Positions 47,445 to 55,645 of a stretch of DNA of 64,000 nt are shown in pieces. The notes beneath the pieces are model-generated. The model did no database searches. It worked only from the letters and a program-made list of their open reading frames with translations, and had not been told where the DNA came from. Origin of the DNA: Congregibacter litoralis KT71. GTDB taxonomy: Bacteria > Pseudomonadota > Gammaproteobacteria > Pseudomonadales > Halieaceae. Within the stretch, counting starts at the first letter, position 1. Every line of letters begins with the position of its first letter. The stretch is taken from the NCBI RefSeq assembly GCF_000153125.2, contig NZ_CM002299.1, positions 3,761,338 to 3,825,337 of the forward strand, written 5' to 3'. A program made the position numbers and the translations under genes.

Positions 47445-48713
47445 TTGAGCTCCAAAGCTAACGCCTTCTACGCCCAATCCGGGGGCGTCACATCTGTCAT
47501 TAATGCCTCTGCCTGCGGCGTCATCGAGACCGCCCGGGAGCATCGTGATGTTATTGCCAAGGTCTATGCGGGTCGCAATGGCATCATCGGCGCCCTGCAG
47601 GAAGAGCTCATCGACACCAGCAAAGAGAGCAAGGCAGCGATTCGTGGGCTGCTCCAGACTCCTTCGGGCGCGTTTGGCTCCTGCCGCCACAAGCTCAAGT
47701 CTCTGGAAAAAAACCGCGCTGAGTATGAGCGGTTGATCGATGTGTTTCGGGCGCACAACATCCGTTATTTTTTTTACAACGGCGGCGGCGATTCTGCCGA
47801 TACCTGTCTCAAGGTATCGCAGCTCGGCGAATCCCTGGGATACCCCCTGCAGGCAATTCATGTCCCCAAGACCATTGATAACGATCTGCCCCACACGGAC
47901 AACAGCCCCGGTTTTGGCTCCGTCGCCAAATACGTGGCGATCTCCACGCGGGAAGCCGCCCTGGACGTTGCGTCCATGTGTGCAAGCTCGACCAAGGTAT
48001 TCATTCTCGAAGTCATGGGCCGCCATGCGGGATGGATCGCTGCCGCCTCGGGCCTCGCCGCAGAACAGGAAGGTGACGCACCGCACGTCATTCTTTTTCC
48101 TGAAGTGGCTTTCGACAAAAAGAAGTTTCTCGCCCGGGTAGAAAAATCAGTCAAACGCTTTGGATACTGCGTGGTGGTTGCCTCCGAGGGCGCGCAAACC
48201 GCTGATGGCCGCTTCCTGAGCGATATGGGCACCCGCGATGCCTTTGGACATGCGCAACTGGGCGGGTTGGCGCCGGCCCTCGCCGCCATGGTGAAAAAAG
48301 AACTGGGTTACAAATACCACTGGGCCGTTGCCGACTACCTCCAGCGCGCCGCGCGACACATCGCCTCACAAACCGATCTTGATCAGGCCTATGCCGTGGG
48401 TGAGGCCGCCGTGAAAATGGCGGTTGCCGGCAAAACCGCGGTGATGCCCGCCATCGTTCGGGGCAAGGGCAAGCGCTACAGCTGGCGCATCGGCGAGGCT
48501 CCTCTTGACGAGGTCGCCAACGTCGAAAAGAAGATGCCCCGGAACTTTATCAGCCGCGACGGCTTCGCGATCACCCCCGCCGCCCGGGACTACCTGCAGC
48601 CGCTGATACAGGGCGAGGCTTACCCCAGCTATCGCCAGGGCTTACCCCGCTATGTACGCATGAAGAATGAACTGGTGCCCCGGAAGCTGCGAAAACGCTT
48701 CAAGGTCGCCTGA
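47445..48713 (+). CDS. pfp: pyrophosphate-dependent 6-phosphofructokinase-type enzyme
   Basis: Phosphofructokinase family member, 422 aa from the TTG at 47445, which has GAGGA 8 nt upstream and starts SSKANAFYAQSGGVTSVINA. An ATG at 47403 or 47406 would add 14-15 residues. The substrate-site sequences NGGGDSADT (for GGDGS) and PKTIDNDLPHTD (lysine where ATP enzymes have glycine) mark the PPi-dependent type. MGRHAGW binds fructose 6-phosphate. It makes the reaction reversible. The pyrophosphatase gene follows 159 bp downstream. Confidence 0.9.
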   Translation: MSSKANAFYAQSGGVTSVINASACGVIETAREHRDVIAKVYAGRNGIIGALQEELIDTSKESKAAIRGLLQTPSGAFGSCRHKLKSLEKNRAEYERLIDVFRAHNIRYFFYNGGGDSADTCLKVSQLGESLGYPLQAIHVPKTIDNDLPHTDNSPGFGSVAKYVAISTREAALDVASMCASSTKVFILEVMGRHAGWIAAASGLAAEQEGDAPHVILFPEVAFDKKKFLARVEKSVKRFGYCVVVASEGAQTADGRFLSDMGTRDAFGHAQLGGLAPALAAMVKKELGYKYHWAVADYLQRAARHIASQTDLDQAYAVGEAAVKMAVAGKTAVMPAIVRGKGKRYSWRIGEAPLDEVANVEKKMPRNFISRDGFAITPAARDYLQPLIQGEAYPSYRQGLPRYVRMKNELVPRKLRKRFKVA

Positions 48714-48872
48714 GGGGTTCCTTCGACCCCGTCACAGAGTCAGCACTAACGTCTCGCAGGCATCCCGGCTAGGGGTTACAATCGCGCCCCGATTTTGCAG
48801 CACACATTGAAACACCGGATTCACCACGGTCCAGACGCAGCCCCGCGCGCCGTGAACCACGAAGGAGCCCCT

Positions 48873-49511
48873 ATGTATCGCAACGAAAAGTTCAACCGCT
48901 GGCGCCGACACCCCTGGCACGGCCTTCACACGCAGATGGACGGCGCCGAAGAAGGCGTAGTACAGGTCTATGTCGAAATGCTGCCCACGGACGTGGTCAA
49001 GTACGAACTGGACAAGGCCTCAGGCTTTTTGATGGTGGATCGTCCCCAGCGTACAACGTCCAGCCCCCCGGCACTCTACGGCTTTATTCCCCGCACCTAC
49101 TGCGCGGAAGAAGTAGCCAAGCGCTGCCCCGGTGTAGAGGAAGCCGATGGCGACCCCCTGGATATCTGCGTGTATTCCGAACGTCACATCAACCGCTCAG
49201 ACATCGTGCTGAACGCACGCGTGGTTGGCGGTATTCAGATGATTGATGACGGCGAGGCGGACGACAAAATCATTGCCGTGCTCGACGGTGACAATATCTG
49301 GGGCGATGTGCAGGATATTTCGGATCTGCCACAAATCAAGATTGAGCGCCTTCAGCACTACTTCTCCACTTACAAGCTCGTCCCGGGCAAGGAACTCAAC
49401 ATCAAGGTGGATCATGTCTATGGTCGCGAGGAAGCAATGCAGGTGATTGCTGCCGCGGAAAAAGACTACTGGAATCACTTCCAGGATCTTCACGAACAGG
49501 CCAAGGAGTAA
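48873..49511 (+). CDS. ppa: inorganic pyrophosphatase, family I
   Basis: Soluble Mg-dependent PPase, 212 aa, from the ATG at 48873 behind GAAGGAG. The family I core reads VYVEMLPTDVVKYELDK, YGFIPRTYC and the signature DGDPLDICVYSE with its metal-binding aspartates. DDKIIAVLDGD and KDYWNHFQD follow. It diverges from E. coli Ppa and resembles the longer family I type found with PPi-PFK. It would compete with the PPi-type PFK for PPi. Confidence 0.94.
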   Translation: MYRNEKFNRWRRHPWHGLHTQMDGAEEGVVQVYVEMLPTDVVKYELDKASGFLMVDRPQRTTSSPPALYGFIPRTYCAEEVAKRCPGVEEADGDPLDICVYSERHINRSDIVLNARVVGGIQMIDDGEADDKIIAVLDGDNIWGDVQDISDLPQIKIERLQHYFSTYKLVPGKELNIKVDHVYGREEAMQVIAAAEKDYWNHFQDLHEQAKE

Positions 49512-49517
49512 GTGCAG

Positions 49518-49551
49518 TATCTGCCGCCGGCGATCAGTCCGGTGGCAGATA
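49518..49551. terminator. hairpin between ppa and the VanY-like gene
   Basis: TATCTGCCGCCGG (49518-49530) pairs with CCGGTGGCAGATA (49539-49551) around an 8-nt loop, 13 bp with one G-T wobble. There is no T run. It lies between the convergent ends of two genes and overlaps the last codons of the minus-strand one, so it may act in both directions. Confidence 0.5.
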
Positions 49552-50265
49552 GGCAAGCGCGGCTGCGGGGGGCTCAGCCACCCGCGTCACAAAACGCTCA
49601 AACAGCGATTCCAGTTCCCCCTCCAACGCTTCCCTCGCAAGAAGCCCACCCACAGTGTCGTCCCGCCAGAGGGTTCGCAGCAAGGACGCATCGACCGCAG
49701 CCTCGCAGTCCGAGGCCAGGGGTGCGTAGCTTAAATGCCAGCGCTCAGGAGCCACACCGCCGCGATCCCGGTCGTAAGGTCGGTAAAACCCAAAACTCCG
49801 GCCCTGGGCAATGCGCTGATCCAGCCAGGCATGCAGGGCACCGAAGGGGCCCGTCTCCGAGACCTCGGCAGCGCTCAGCTGGACCTGATAGTCCTCTGCC
49901 ACAGCGGCTTCATCATAAACGTCCAGATCCGTACCCCAGTGATGACGGCTGGCGCCGGGGATGGCAGAAAACCGCAGCACACAGCGCAGGCAATCCGCAT
50001 CGCTCAGAGTCCTGATATCAATGGCATGATCGCGGTCATCCAGCACCGGGCGCTCGCCCGCTAATTTGCCGTTCCAGATTGAGCGCTGCCTTTCATAGGA
50101 GCGATAAGCGCTGGCAATCTGCAGTTTGAATCCAGCCTCGGCGGCCGCTGACGTGAGACGCACCCAGGCATCCCAGACAGCGGGCTGGAGTTTGTGTCGG
50201 CCGCGAGCGCGCAGTGCGTCCTCGTCGAGACCCAGAAGCTGCCTTTGAAGAGTTGACAGGCTCAA
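49534..50265 (-). CDS. M15-family D-alanyl-D-alanine carboxypeptidase-like protein
   Basis: A 243-aa VanY-type peptidase. The zinc site is HHWGTDLDVYD (HxxxxxxD) plus RWHLSYAP (the WHxxY motif), and QIASAYRSYERQ is the substrate-side block. No signal peptide or membrane anchor is visible with the TTG start at 50265, which is odd for a murein enzyme. Either the export signal is missing or the substrate is a cytoplasmic peptide. The start codon is uncertain because no ribosome site is clear. Confidence 0.85.
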   Translation of the reverse strand: MSLSTLQRQLLGLDEDALRARGRHKLQPAVWDAWVRLTSAAAEAGFKLQIASAYRSYERQRSIWNGKLAGERPVLDDRDHAIDIRTLSDADCLRCVLRFSAIPGASRHHWGTDLDVYDEAAVAEDYQVQLSAAEVSETGPFGALHAWLDQRIAQGRSFGFYRPYDRDRGGVAPERWHLSYAPLASDCEAAVDASLLRTLWRDDTVGGLLAREALEGELESLFERFVTRVAEPPAAALAYLPPD

Positions 50266-50352
50266 AGGCCCGCACCGGCTACAGACTTGCCTTTACTTTG
50301 GGACCAATGGCTTACTGCGCCATCTCGACGGTGACAAGAAGATTTCTGAACC

Positions 50353-50676
50353 ATGAATGACCCCGAAACAAATTCTCCGGTTGAAGAGATGACGGATAAC
50401 AGCAGCCAGAGTGTAACGCTGGAGGGCCGATCCCTGATACTGGTGAAGCGCCGGGATGAGTTTTTCCTCTTTGAGAACAATTGTCCCCACACCCGGGAGA
50501 CGCTGGACCCCCTCGGCGGATCCCTCAGTGATGACAGCGGTGATCTTATCCACTGTCAGCGTCATGGCGCAGAGTTTCTCGTCCAGACCGGAGAATGTGT
50601 AGGGGGCCCCTGCATGGGCGAATCCCTGACGCCCGTTGCATTTACCATCGCCGCCGGACAGATTTACCTCGATTGA
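50353..50676 (+). CDS. Rieske [2Fe-2S] ferredoxin-like protein
   Basis: A 107-aa single Rieske domain. Cluster ligands are C-x-H in ENNCPHTRETLDPLG and C-x2-H in IHCQRHGAEFLVQTGEC. Stand-alone Rieske proteins supply electrons to oxygenases or act as NirD-like subunits; no partner is adjacent, so its job is open. It is divergent from the VanY-like gene. Confidence 0.88.
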   Translation: MNDPETNSPVEEMTDNSSQSVTLEGRSLILVKRRDEFFLFENNCPHTRETLDPLGGSLSDDSGDLIHCQRHGAEFLVQTGECVGGPCMGESLTPVAFTIAAGQIYLD

Positions 50677-50816
50677 GCGCCGGACGAATAATGATTCGTC
50701 AATAGCGTTTTTTTCTGGTGTGCGGGGCGCAATTCTGGTAGCTTCTCGGCGCTTCGAAATGCGCCCTGCGGAAATGTCTCGCACGGCAGTCAGAGTAAGA
50801 TAGTTGGAACTCCACT

Positions 50817-51410
50817 ATGCCCACAAAAACGCCCACAAAAACGCCCACAAAAACGCCGACGAAAACGCCAACAAAAGCAGCAGCTAAAGCACCAAGCAAA
50901 ACCGCGAAAAAAGCCGCGCCTAAGAAAAAGGCTGCGACCAAAGCCAAGGCAGCGCCCGCGAAGAAGACCAGCGCCCGGAAAAAAGCCAGTAGCGGCGTAG
51001 AGTTCCGCAATTTTGAGCCCTACAAGCCCAAGCGCGGCGAAGAGTACATGAACGAGCCGCAGCGCGAGCATTTCAAGCTGATCCTCAAGCGCTGGAAAGC
51101 CGAGCTCATGGAAGAAGTGGACCGCACCGTCACCCACATGAAGGACGAGGCAGCCAATTTTCCTGATCCCGCCGATCGCGCGACGCAGGAAGAGGAGTTC
51201 AGCCTGGAACTGCGAACCCGCGACCGGGAGCGGAAATTGATCAAGAAAATCGATTCGACGATCGAACGCATCGAACAGGACGATTACGGCTTCTGCGACG
51301 CCTGCGGCGTGGAAATTGGTATCAAGCGACTCGAGGCGCGCCCCACCGCGTCCCTGTGTATCGATTGCAAAACCCTCGACGAGATCAAAGAAAGGCAGGA
51401 ACTGGGCTAA
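50817..51410 (+). CDS. dksA: RNA polymerase-binding transcription factor DksA
   Basis: Secondary-channel RNA polymerase regulator that works with ppGpp. The coiled coil lies at about residues 80-150, and the four-cysteine zinc finger has C160/C163 (CDACG) and C181/C184 (CIDC). Length 197 aa is about 45 more than E. coli DksA because of a Lys/Ala/Thr/Pro-rich N-terminus (PTKTPTKT repeats, then AKKA-type). The first part is encoded by a 12-bp tandem repeat. gluQ follows by 19 bp, as in other gammaproteobacteria. Confidence 0.96.
   Translation: MPTKTPTKTPTKTPTKTPTKAAAKAPSKTAKKAAPKKKAATKAKAAPAKKTSARKKASSGVEFRNFEPYKPKRGEEYMNEPQREHFKLILKRWKAELMEEVDRTVTHMKDEAANFPDPADRATQEEEFSLELRTRDRERKLIKKIDSTIERIEQDDYGFCDACGVEIGIKRLEARPTASLCIDCKTLDEIKERQELG
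50820..50879 (+). repeat. 12-bp tandem repeat inside the dksA 5' end
   Basis: Five units of a 12-bp sequence of the type CCCACAAAAACG encode PTKT each; the first three are identical and the last two have base changes (50856 onward). The unit length keeps the frame, so copy-number change would alter only the length of the N-terminal tail. Confidence 0.9.
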
Positions 51411-51429
51411 GCCCGACGCAGGGCCCCGG

Positions 51430-52299
51430 ATGATGGCTGCCAAGCCTCAGTACCGGGGCCGCTTTGCACCCTCCCCGACGGGCCCATTGCATATGGGCTC
51501 ATTGCTTACGGCCCTCGCCAGTTACCTCCATGCGCGCTCGGCGTCCGGCCTTTGGCTCCTTCGCATTGAGGATATCGACCCACCACGGGAAGTCCCCGGC
51601 GCATCCGACAGTATCCTGCGATCCCTGGAAGCCCACGGACTCCACTGGGATGAGAGCGTGCTGTTTCAGTCCACGCGTCTGGATGCCTACGCCGAAGCCC
51701 TCAACACACTCAAAGCCAGCGGCCGACTTTTCCCTTGCTCCTGCACCCGGGCGACGCTCGGCCCGGGAGGAAGCTGTCTCCGGCGCTGTAAGCCCGGGCC
51801 AGACGACCCTACGGCGCTGCGCATTCAGCTTGATGAGAGTATGGGCTTTGAAGACCAGATCCTCGGCACCCAGGCGCCCCCGGGGGAATCCGGCGATCTG
51901 GTGCTGCGACGGAAAGACGGGCTCTACGCCTATGCCCTGGCCGTTGTGGTGGATGATGCCAGGCAAGGCGTTACCCACGTAGTTCGCGGCGCGGACCTCC
52001 TGCCCCAGACCTTTGCACAGCTTGAACTCCTGACCCTCCTTCATAGCCCCCGGCCCGACTACGCGCATCTCCCTATTGTCTGTGACCACCGGGGCACAAA
52101 GCTCAGTAAACAGGCAGGCGCGCCGGCGATAGATGATAAGCGGGCCCTGAACAACCTTCGCGATGCCCTGCGCCTCCTTCGTCAGCCCTGTGCCGACAGT
52201 CCCGCAGCCACGGTGGACGAACTGCTTGTGCAAGCTACGGCGGACTGGGATCCCAGGGCTCTGGCCAGGGCTGCCAAGGAAGTACTGGTTTACCACTGA
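51430..52299 (+). CDS. gluQ: glutamyl-Q tRNA(Asp) synthetase
   Basis: Truncated GluRS paralogue that attaches glutamate to queuosine 34 of tRNA-Asp. The HIGH-like motif is FAPSPTGPLHMGSLLTAL and the KMSKS-like motif KLSKQ (HRGTKLSKQAG). A four-cysteine zinc site is present in CSCTRATLG and CLRRC. It lacks an anticodon-binding domain, as expected for 289 aa. Two ATGs (51430, 51433) are possible. It follows dksA by 19 bp. Confidence 0.94.
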   Translation: MMAAKPQYRGRFAPSPTGPLHMGSLLTALASYLHARSASGLWLLRIEDIDPPREVPGASDSILRSLEAHGLHWDESVLFQSTRLDAYAEALNTLKASGRLFPCSCTRATLGPGGSCLRRCKPGPDDPTALRIQLDESMGFEDQILGTQAPPGESGDLVLRRKDGLYAYALAVVVDDARQGVTHVVRGADLLPQTFAQLELLTLLHSPRPDYAHLPIVCDHRGTKLSKQAGAPAIDDKRALNNLRDALRLLRQPCADSPAATVDELLVQATADWDPRALARAAKEVLVYH

Positions 52300-52380
52300 T
52301 ACGCATGTCCGTAGCATAAGCGACCCTTTCCCCTCACGGATGAGCCCCAGCGAACGCTGCCAACGCTTTTGCCAGTACCC

Positions 52381-53508
52381 ATGGACCTTCTCTACTTCGC
52401 GATACCTGCCCTGGCGCTAGCTGTAACGCTGATACTGTTATATCGCCAGCGCCGGGAATACCAACAGACCTTTGAAGAGCTACCCACGGGCCTTTGCGTC
52501 GTCAATGGCGATAACCGTGTTCTGCGCTGGAACCGCGAGATGGCGAGCCTCAGCGGCATTGCCGCGGAGGCGGCCCTAGGCGTAAAGATCGCCAGCCTGC
52601 CAAGCCCCTGGCCCGAGGCACTGAGCGACGCCCTCGTAGACCCCCAGGGTACGGTCATCAAGCAATCCCTGGGCTACGACGATAATGGCGGAGAACGCTG
52701 GGTGATTATTCACAGCAGCCCTCTGCAACTACCCGGAAGACGACGCCAGATCCTGGTGGAAAACATCACCGACTACCAGCGACTACAGGATGAACTGCTG
52801 CACAACGAGCGCCTGGCATCCATCGGACGCCTCGCCGCCGGCGTCGCCCATGAGATCGGCAACCCCGTCACCGGCATAGCCTGCATCGCCCAGAATCTCG
52901 CCGACAGTGCCGATCCCGTAGAGCTGGAAACCGGCACCCTGGAAATCCTGAAACAGACGGATCGGATTACACGAACCGTCAACGCCCTCATGCAGTTGTC
53001 GCACCCCGGCAGCAGTGTCCGCGAGGCAGATTCCGTGCCCTGTAATCTGGCTGACTGCATCGATGAGGCCGCTCATCTTCTCAATCTTGATATGGATGTT
53101 CCCCCGGGGGAGTTCATCAACAAGACGGATCGCGAACTGCTGGTTCGCGGCGACAGCCAGTTACTTCTGCAGGTGTTTCTCAACCTCCTGGATAACGCCC
53201 GCAGTGCTGCTGCCAACGAAGGGCCCGTGATTATCGACGCGGGACAAGACGGGGAAACCACGACCATCACGATTGATAACCCCGGCCCGGCCATCTCGAC
53301 GGAGGTGATTTCACAGGTTTTCGAGCCCTTCTACACCACCAAGGATGTCGGCGAGGGCACGGGCCTGGGCCTGGCTCTGGTACGACGTATGCTGGAAGAC
53401 ATGGGAGGCAGCGTCAGCCTCGCGAGCCCCTCACCGATCACGCCGGGGCGGGGGGTAAGAGCCCGTGTCCTGCTGTTTTCTGCGGAATACGGCCAGGGCT
53501 TTGCCTGA
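52381..53508 (+). CDS. cbrA: CbrA-type sensor histidine kinase, short form without transporter domain
   Basis: A 375-aa PAS-HisKA-HATPase kinase with one N-terminal membrane segment (residues 3-21). The phosphorylated histidine is H157 in GRLAAGVAHEIGNPVTGIA, which closely matches pseudomonad CbrA, and the ATP site has NLLDNARSAA and GTGLGLALV. Pseudomonad CbrA is near 980 aa because it also holds an SLC5-type transporter and a STAC domain; none of that is here. Synteny (dksA, gluQ, cbrA, cbrB, pcnB) supports the assignment. A TTG at 52369 is an alternative start. It is probably the partner of the regulator 75 bp downstream. Confidence 0.8.
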   Translation: MDLLYFAIPALALAVTLILLYRQRREYQQTFEELPTGLCVVNGDNRVLRWNREMASLSGIAAEAALGVKIASLPSPWPEALSDALVDPQGTVIKQSLGYDDNGGERWVIIHSSPLQLPGRRRQILVENITDYQRLQDELLHNERLASIGRLAAGVAHEIGNPVTGIACIAQNLADSADPVELETGTLEILKQTDRITRTVNALMQLSHPGSSVREADSVPCNLADCIDEAAHLLNLDMDVPPGEFINKTDRELLVRGDSQLLLQVFLNLLDNARSAAANEGPVIIDAGQDGETTTITIDNPGPAISTEVISQVFEPFYTTKDVGEGTGLGLALVRRMLEDMGGSVSLASPSPITPGRGVRARVLLFSAEYGQGFA

Positions 53509-53583
53509 GGAATCCATGGGAAGAAAGACAGATACGCTGAGAATGCTAGAATGCCCCGCAGCGCAAAGAGGAATCCCTGATCA

Positions 53584-55032
53584 ATGCAAAAGATACTGAT
53601 CGTCGAAGACGAGTCAGTCATCCGCGCGGCCTTGCGCCGATTGCTGGAGAGACACGGCTACATACTGGATGAAGCAGGGTCAGTGGCCGAGGCGCAAAGC
53701 GACTACTCCCTTGCCAGTTACGACCTGATCATCAGTGATCTCCGTCTGCCCGGCTCCCCGGGCACGGACCTCATCGCCCTTGCCGGCTCTACTCCCGTCT
53801 TGATCATGACCAGCTATGCGAGCCTTCGCTCCGCCGTGGATTCCATGCGCATGGGCGCTGTGGATTACATCGCCAAGCCCTTTGACCACGCTGACATGTT
53901 GCAGGCGGTGCAGCGCGTCATAGACAAGCACGCACAGCACAAAGCCCCCAAGGGGAAAAAAGCAACGAAAAGCGAAAAAACCGAGGCCACGCCGTCATCC
54001 GCCGCTCAGGATAATAATCCGACGATGATCATCGGCGAGTGCGACGCCATGCAGGCCCTCGCCGAGCACGTAGGAAAATTCGCACCTACAGACTCCACGG
54101 TCCTGGTGCTGGGAGAAACGGGAACCGGCAAGGAACTTGTCGCCCGGGAAATTCACGCTTTGAGCCGGCGAGCAGAGCAAACCCTGATCTCCGTCAACTG
54201 TGCCGCTATTCCCGAGACACTGATCGAGTCGGAGCTCTTTGGCTACGAGAAGGGTGCTTTCACCGGCGCCAACACTAATCGCATGGGACTCATAGAGGCG
54301 GCCGACGGTGGCACCCTGTTTCTCGACGAAATCGGTGAGCTGCCCATGGAAGCCCAGGCGAGGCTCCTGCGCTTTATTCAGGAAGGGGAAATTCGGCGCA
54401 TAGGCTCGGTGCATTCGCGTAAGGTGAATGTGCGTCTGATCTGCGCCACGCACCGGGACCTGCAAACGCTGGCCTCGGAAGGCAGCTTTCGACAGGATCT
54501 CTTTTATCGAATCAACGTGTTGCGGCTCAAGCTCCCGCCTCTCCGAGAGCGCGGCAAGGACATTCTGTTTCTTGCCGAACGGCTCCTGGAGAAACAGGCG
54601 GCCCGGGCCAAACGCGGCACCATGACCCTGTCACCTCGGGCCATACAGGCGATCACTACTTACCAATGGCCGGGCAACGTCCGGGAAATGGAACACGCCA
54701 TCGAGCGGGCGGTCATTCTCACGGACGGCACGGAAATCGATAACGAAGCCCTGGGGATTGACCTGGAACTGGTGAACATCAACCGTCTCCGCGGCGACCG
54801 GATGAACAGCGGTGCCAATAAAAGGCAACCCCGCAACAGTGACCCCGTGGAAGATCTGTCCCTGGAGGACTACTTCCAGCGGTTTGTGATCGAGCACCAG
54901 GACTCCATGAGCGAAACAGAACTGGCGCAGAAACTGGGCATCAGTCGTAAATGCCTGTGGGAGCGCCGCCAGCGTTTTGAAATACCACGGAAAAAGGCCG
55001 GCGGAAGTCGCCCTCGAAAGGCGGCGGGTTGA
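53584..55032 (+). CDS. cbrB: CbrB-type sigma-54-dependent response regulator
   Basis: A 482-aa NtrC-family activator. The receiver has its phosphoacceptor D52 ([12 protein letters not shown]), followed by [18 protein letters not shown] and [15 protein letters not shown], very close to Pseudomonas CbrB. The AAA+ domain at about 150-390 has GETGTGKE (Walker A) and the sigma-54 contact GAFTGA. A Fis-type helix-turn-helix ([19 protein letters not shown]) ends the chain. CbrA/CbrB govern carbon and nitrogen source use, largely through the CrcZ RNA. A sigma-54 promoter follows it. Confidence 0.92.
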   Translation: MQKILIVEDESVIRAALRRLLERHGYILDEAGSVAEAQSDYSLASYDLIISDLRLPGSPGTDLIALAGSTPVLIMTSYASLRSAVDSMRMGAVDYIAKPFDHADMLQAVQRVIDKHAQHKAPKGKKATKSEKTEATPSSAAQDNNPTMIIGECDAMQALAEHVGKFAPTDSTVLVLGETGTGKELVAREIHALSRRAEQTLISVNCAAIPETLIESELFGYEKGAFTGANTNRMGLIEAADGGTLFLDEIGELPMEAQARLLRFIQEGEIRRIGSVHSRKVNVRLICATHRDLQTLASEGSFRQDLFYRINVLRLKLPPLRERGKDILFLAERLLEKQAARAKRGTMTLSPRAIQAITTYQWPGNVREMEHAIERAVILTDGTEIDNEALGIDLELVNINRLRGDRMNSGANKRQPRNSDPVEDLSLEDYFQRFVIEHQDSMSETELAQKLGISRKCLWERRQRFEIPRKKAGGSRPRKAAG

Positions 55033-55034
55033 CC

Positions 55035-55082
55035 GTTACCCTCCCCCACTGATACCCGCGGTAACAGTAGACATTAGTAACA
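55035..55082. promoter_or_regulatory. candidate CbrB upstream activating sites
   Basis: GTTAC at 55035-55039 is in inverted orientation to GTAACA at 55061-55066 and 55077-55082 (the latter two 16 bp apart). They begin three bases after the cbrB stop, about 75-120 bp ahead of the sigma-54 promoter, the usual range for an activator of this class. As I recall it, the reported pseudomonad CbrB site is TGTTAC-N14-GTAACA; the half-sites agree, but the spacing here differs. Confidence 0.55.
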
Positions 55083-55156
55083 AACCAGGCAAAGCAGCCC
55101 GACATCAGCAGAGCTTAAAAAGCCTAAGCCACTGAAATATATAGAATAAAAAAGTA

Positions 55157-55172
55157 TGGCACAAAGCCTGCT
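55157..55172 (+). promoter_or_regulatory. sigma-54 promoter
   Basis: TGGCACAAAGCCTGCT fits TGGCAC-N5-TTGCW with one mismatch. GG at -25/-24 and GC at -13/-12 have exact spacing. The predicted start is near 55183-55186. It lies 125 bp after the cbrB stop and is oriented towards pcnB. Confidence 0.85.
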
Positions 55173-55241
55173 TTTACTTCTGCGGACAAAAATAAAAATA
55201 ATGCGCACCGCAATAATAATAATTGGTTTAGTGAACCTGGA

Positions 55242-55266
55242 AGGGGGAAGTTTTTAACTTCCCCCT
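55242..55266 (+). terminator. strong hairpin in the CrcZ-like RNA
   Basis: AGGGGGAAGTT (55242-55252) pairs perfectly with AACTTCCCCCT (55256-55266) around TTT. The tail CGTTCGTTC is only partly T-rich, so it could be a terminator or an internal structural element. Confidence 0.5.
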
Positions 55267-55295
55267 CGTTCGTTCTGGCGAATGCTTTTAACTAG

Positions 55296-55410
55296 GACAC
55301 GCCGCGGCGCTTTACTACGACACGCCAGAGCCTCTTACAAAGACCCGCCGCAGCCTTTTATAGAGACACGCCGCAGCGCTTTACCAAAACCCGCCGAAGC
55401 GCTTCTATCA
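55296..55410. repeat. 23-bp imperfect tandem repeat
   Basis: Five units begin at 55296, 55319, 55342, 55365 and 55388, each of the form GACACGCCGCAGCGCTTTAC plus three bases. A sixth degenerate copy may begin at 55414. Cores such as GCCGCGGC can self-pair, with A-rich linkers between. The array lies between the short hairpin and pcnB and may be part of the small RNA. Confidence 0.85.
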
Positions 55411-55645
55411 CCAGACACTCGCGCACCCTACCTACAAGTTCCTGCACATTCCTCAGACAAGCCATGGTAGAGGCCTCCCGCAAGCGCCTCCAAGCCTGAC
55501 TTTATGGCACCCTGTGCTACCATGCGGGCTTCCTGAAACGGCCCTGGAACCCCCCGGTGACCCCGTTTTTTTAAAGGTTGCAGACTGGCAGGTCCCGAGG
55601 CCCGCTCTCTGCATTATTGGCGACACGAAGAGAAGACATCAACGC

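Larger units (their letters stand above)
55184..55572 (+). ncRNA. crcZ: CrcZ-like Hfq/Crc-sequestering small RNA (candidate)
   Basis: RNA predicted from the sigma-54 start. Within 20 nt it has two A-rich tracts: 55186-55202 (ACAAAAATAAAAATAAT) and 55211-55224 (CAATAATAATAATT). Both fit the AANAANAA or (ARN)n pattern bound by Hfq/Crc. They are separated by a TGCG-CAC-CGCA stem-loop (55202-55212). A strong hairpin at 55242-55266 may end a short ~85-nt form. A weak AAACGG/CCGTTT stem followed by seven T residues (55566-55572) would give ~390 nt, near the ~400 nt of pseudomonad CrcZ. Position, promoter and motifs agree with CrcZ; the 3' end is uncertain. Confidence 0.65.

Noticed and set aside
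55514..55645. N-terminal extension of pcnB from the GTG at 55514
   Set aside because: It has no family similarity, no ribosome site, and contains a T-run with a possible terminator stem; TTG at 55646 is preferred, though not proven.
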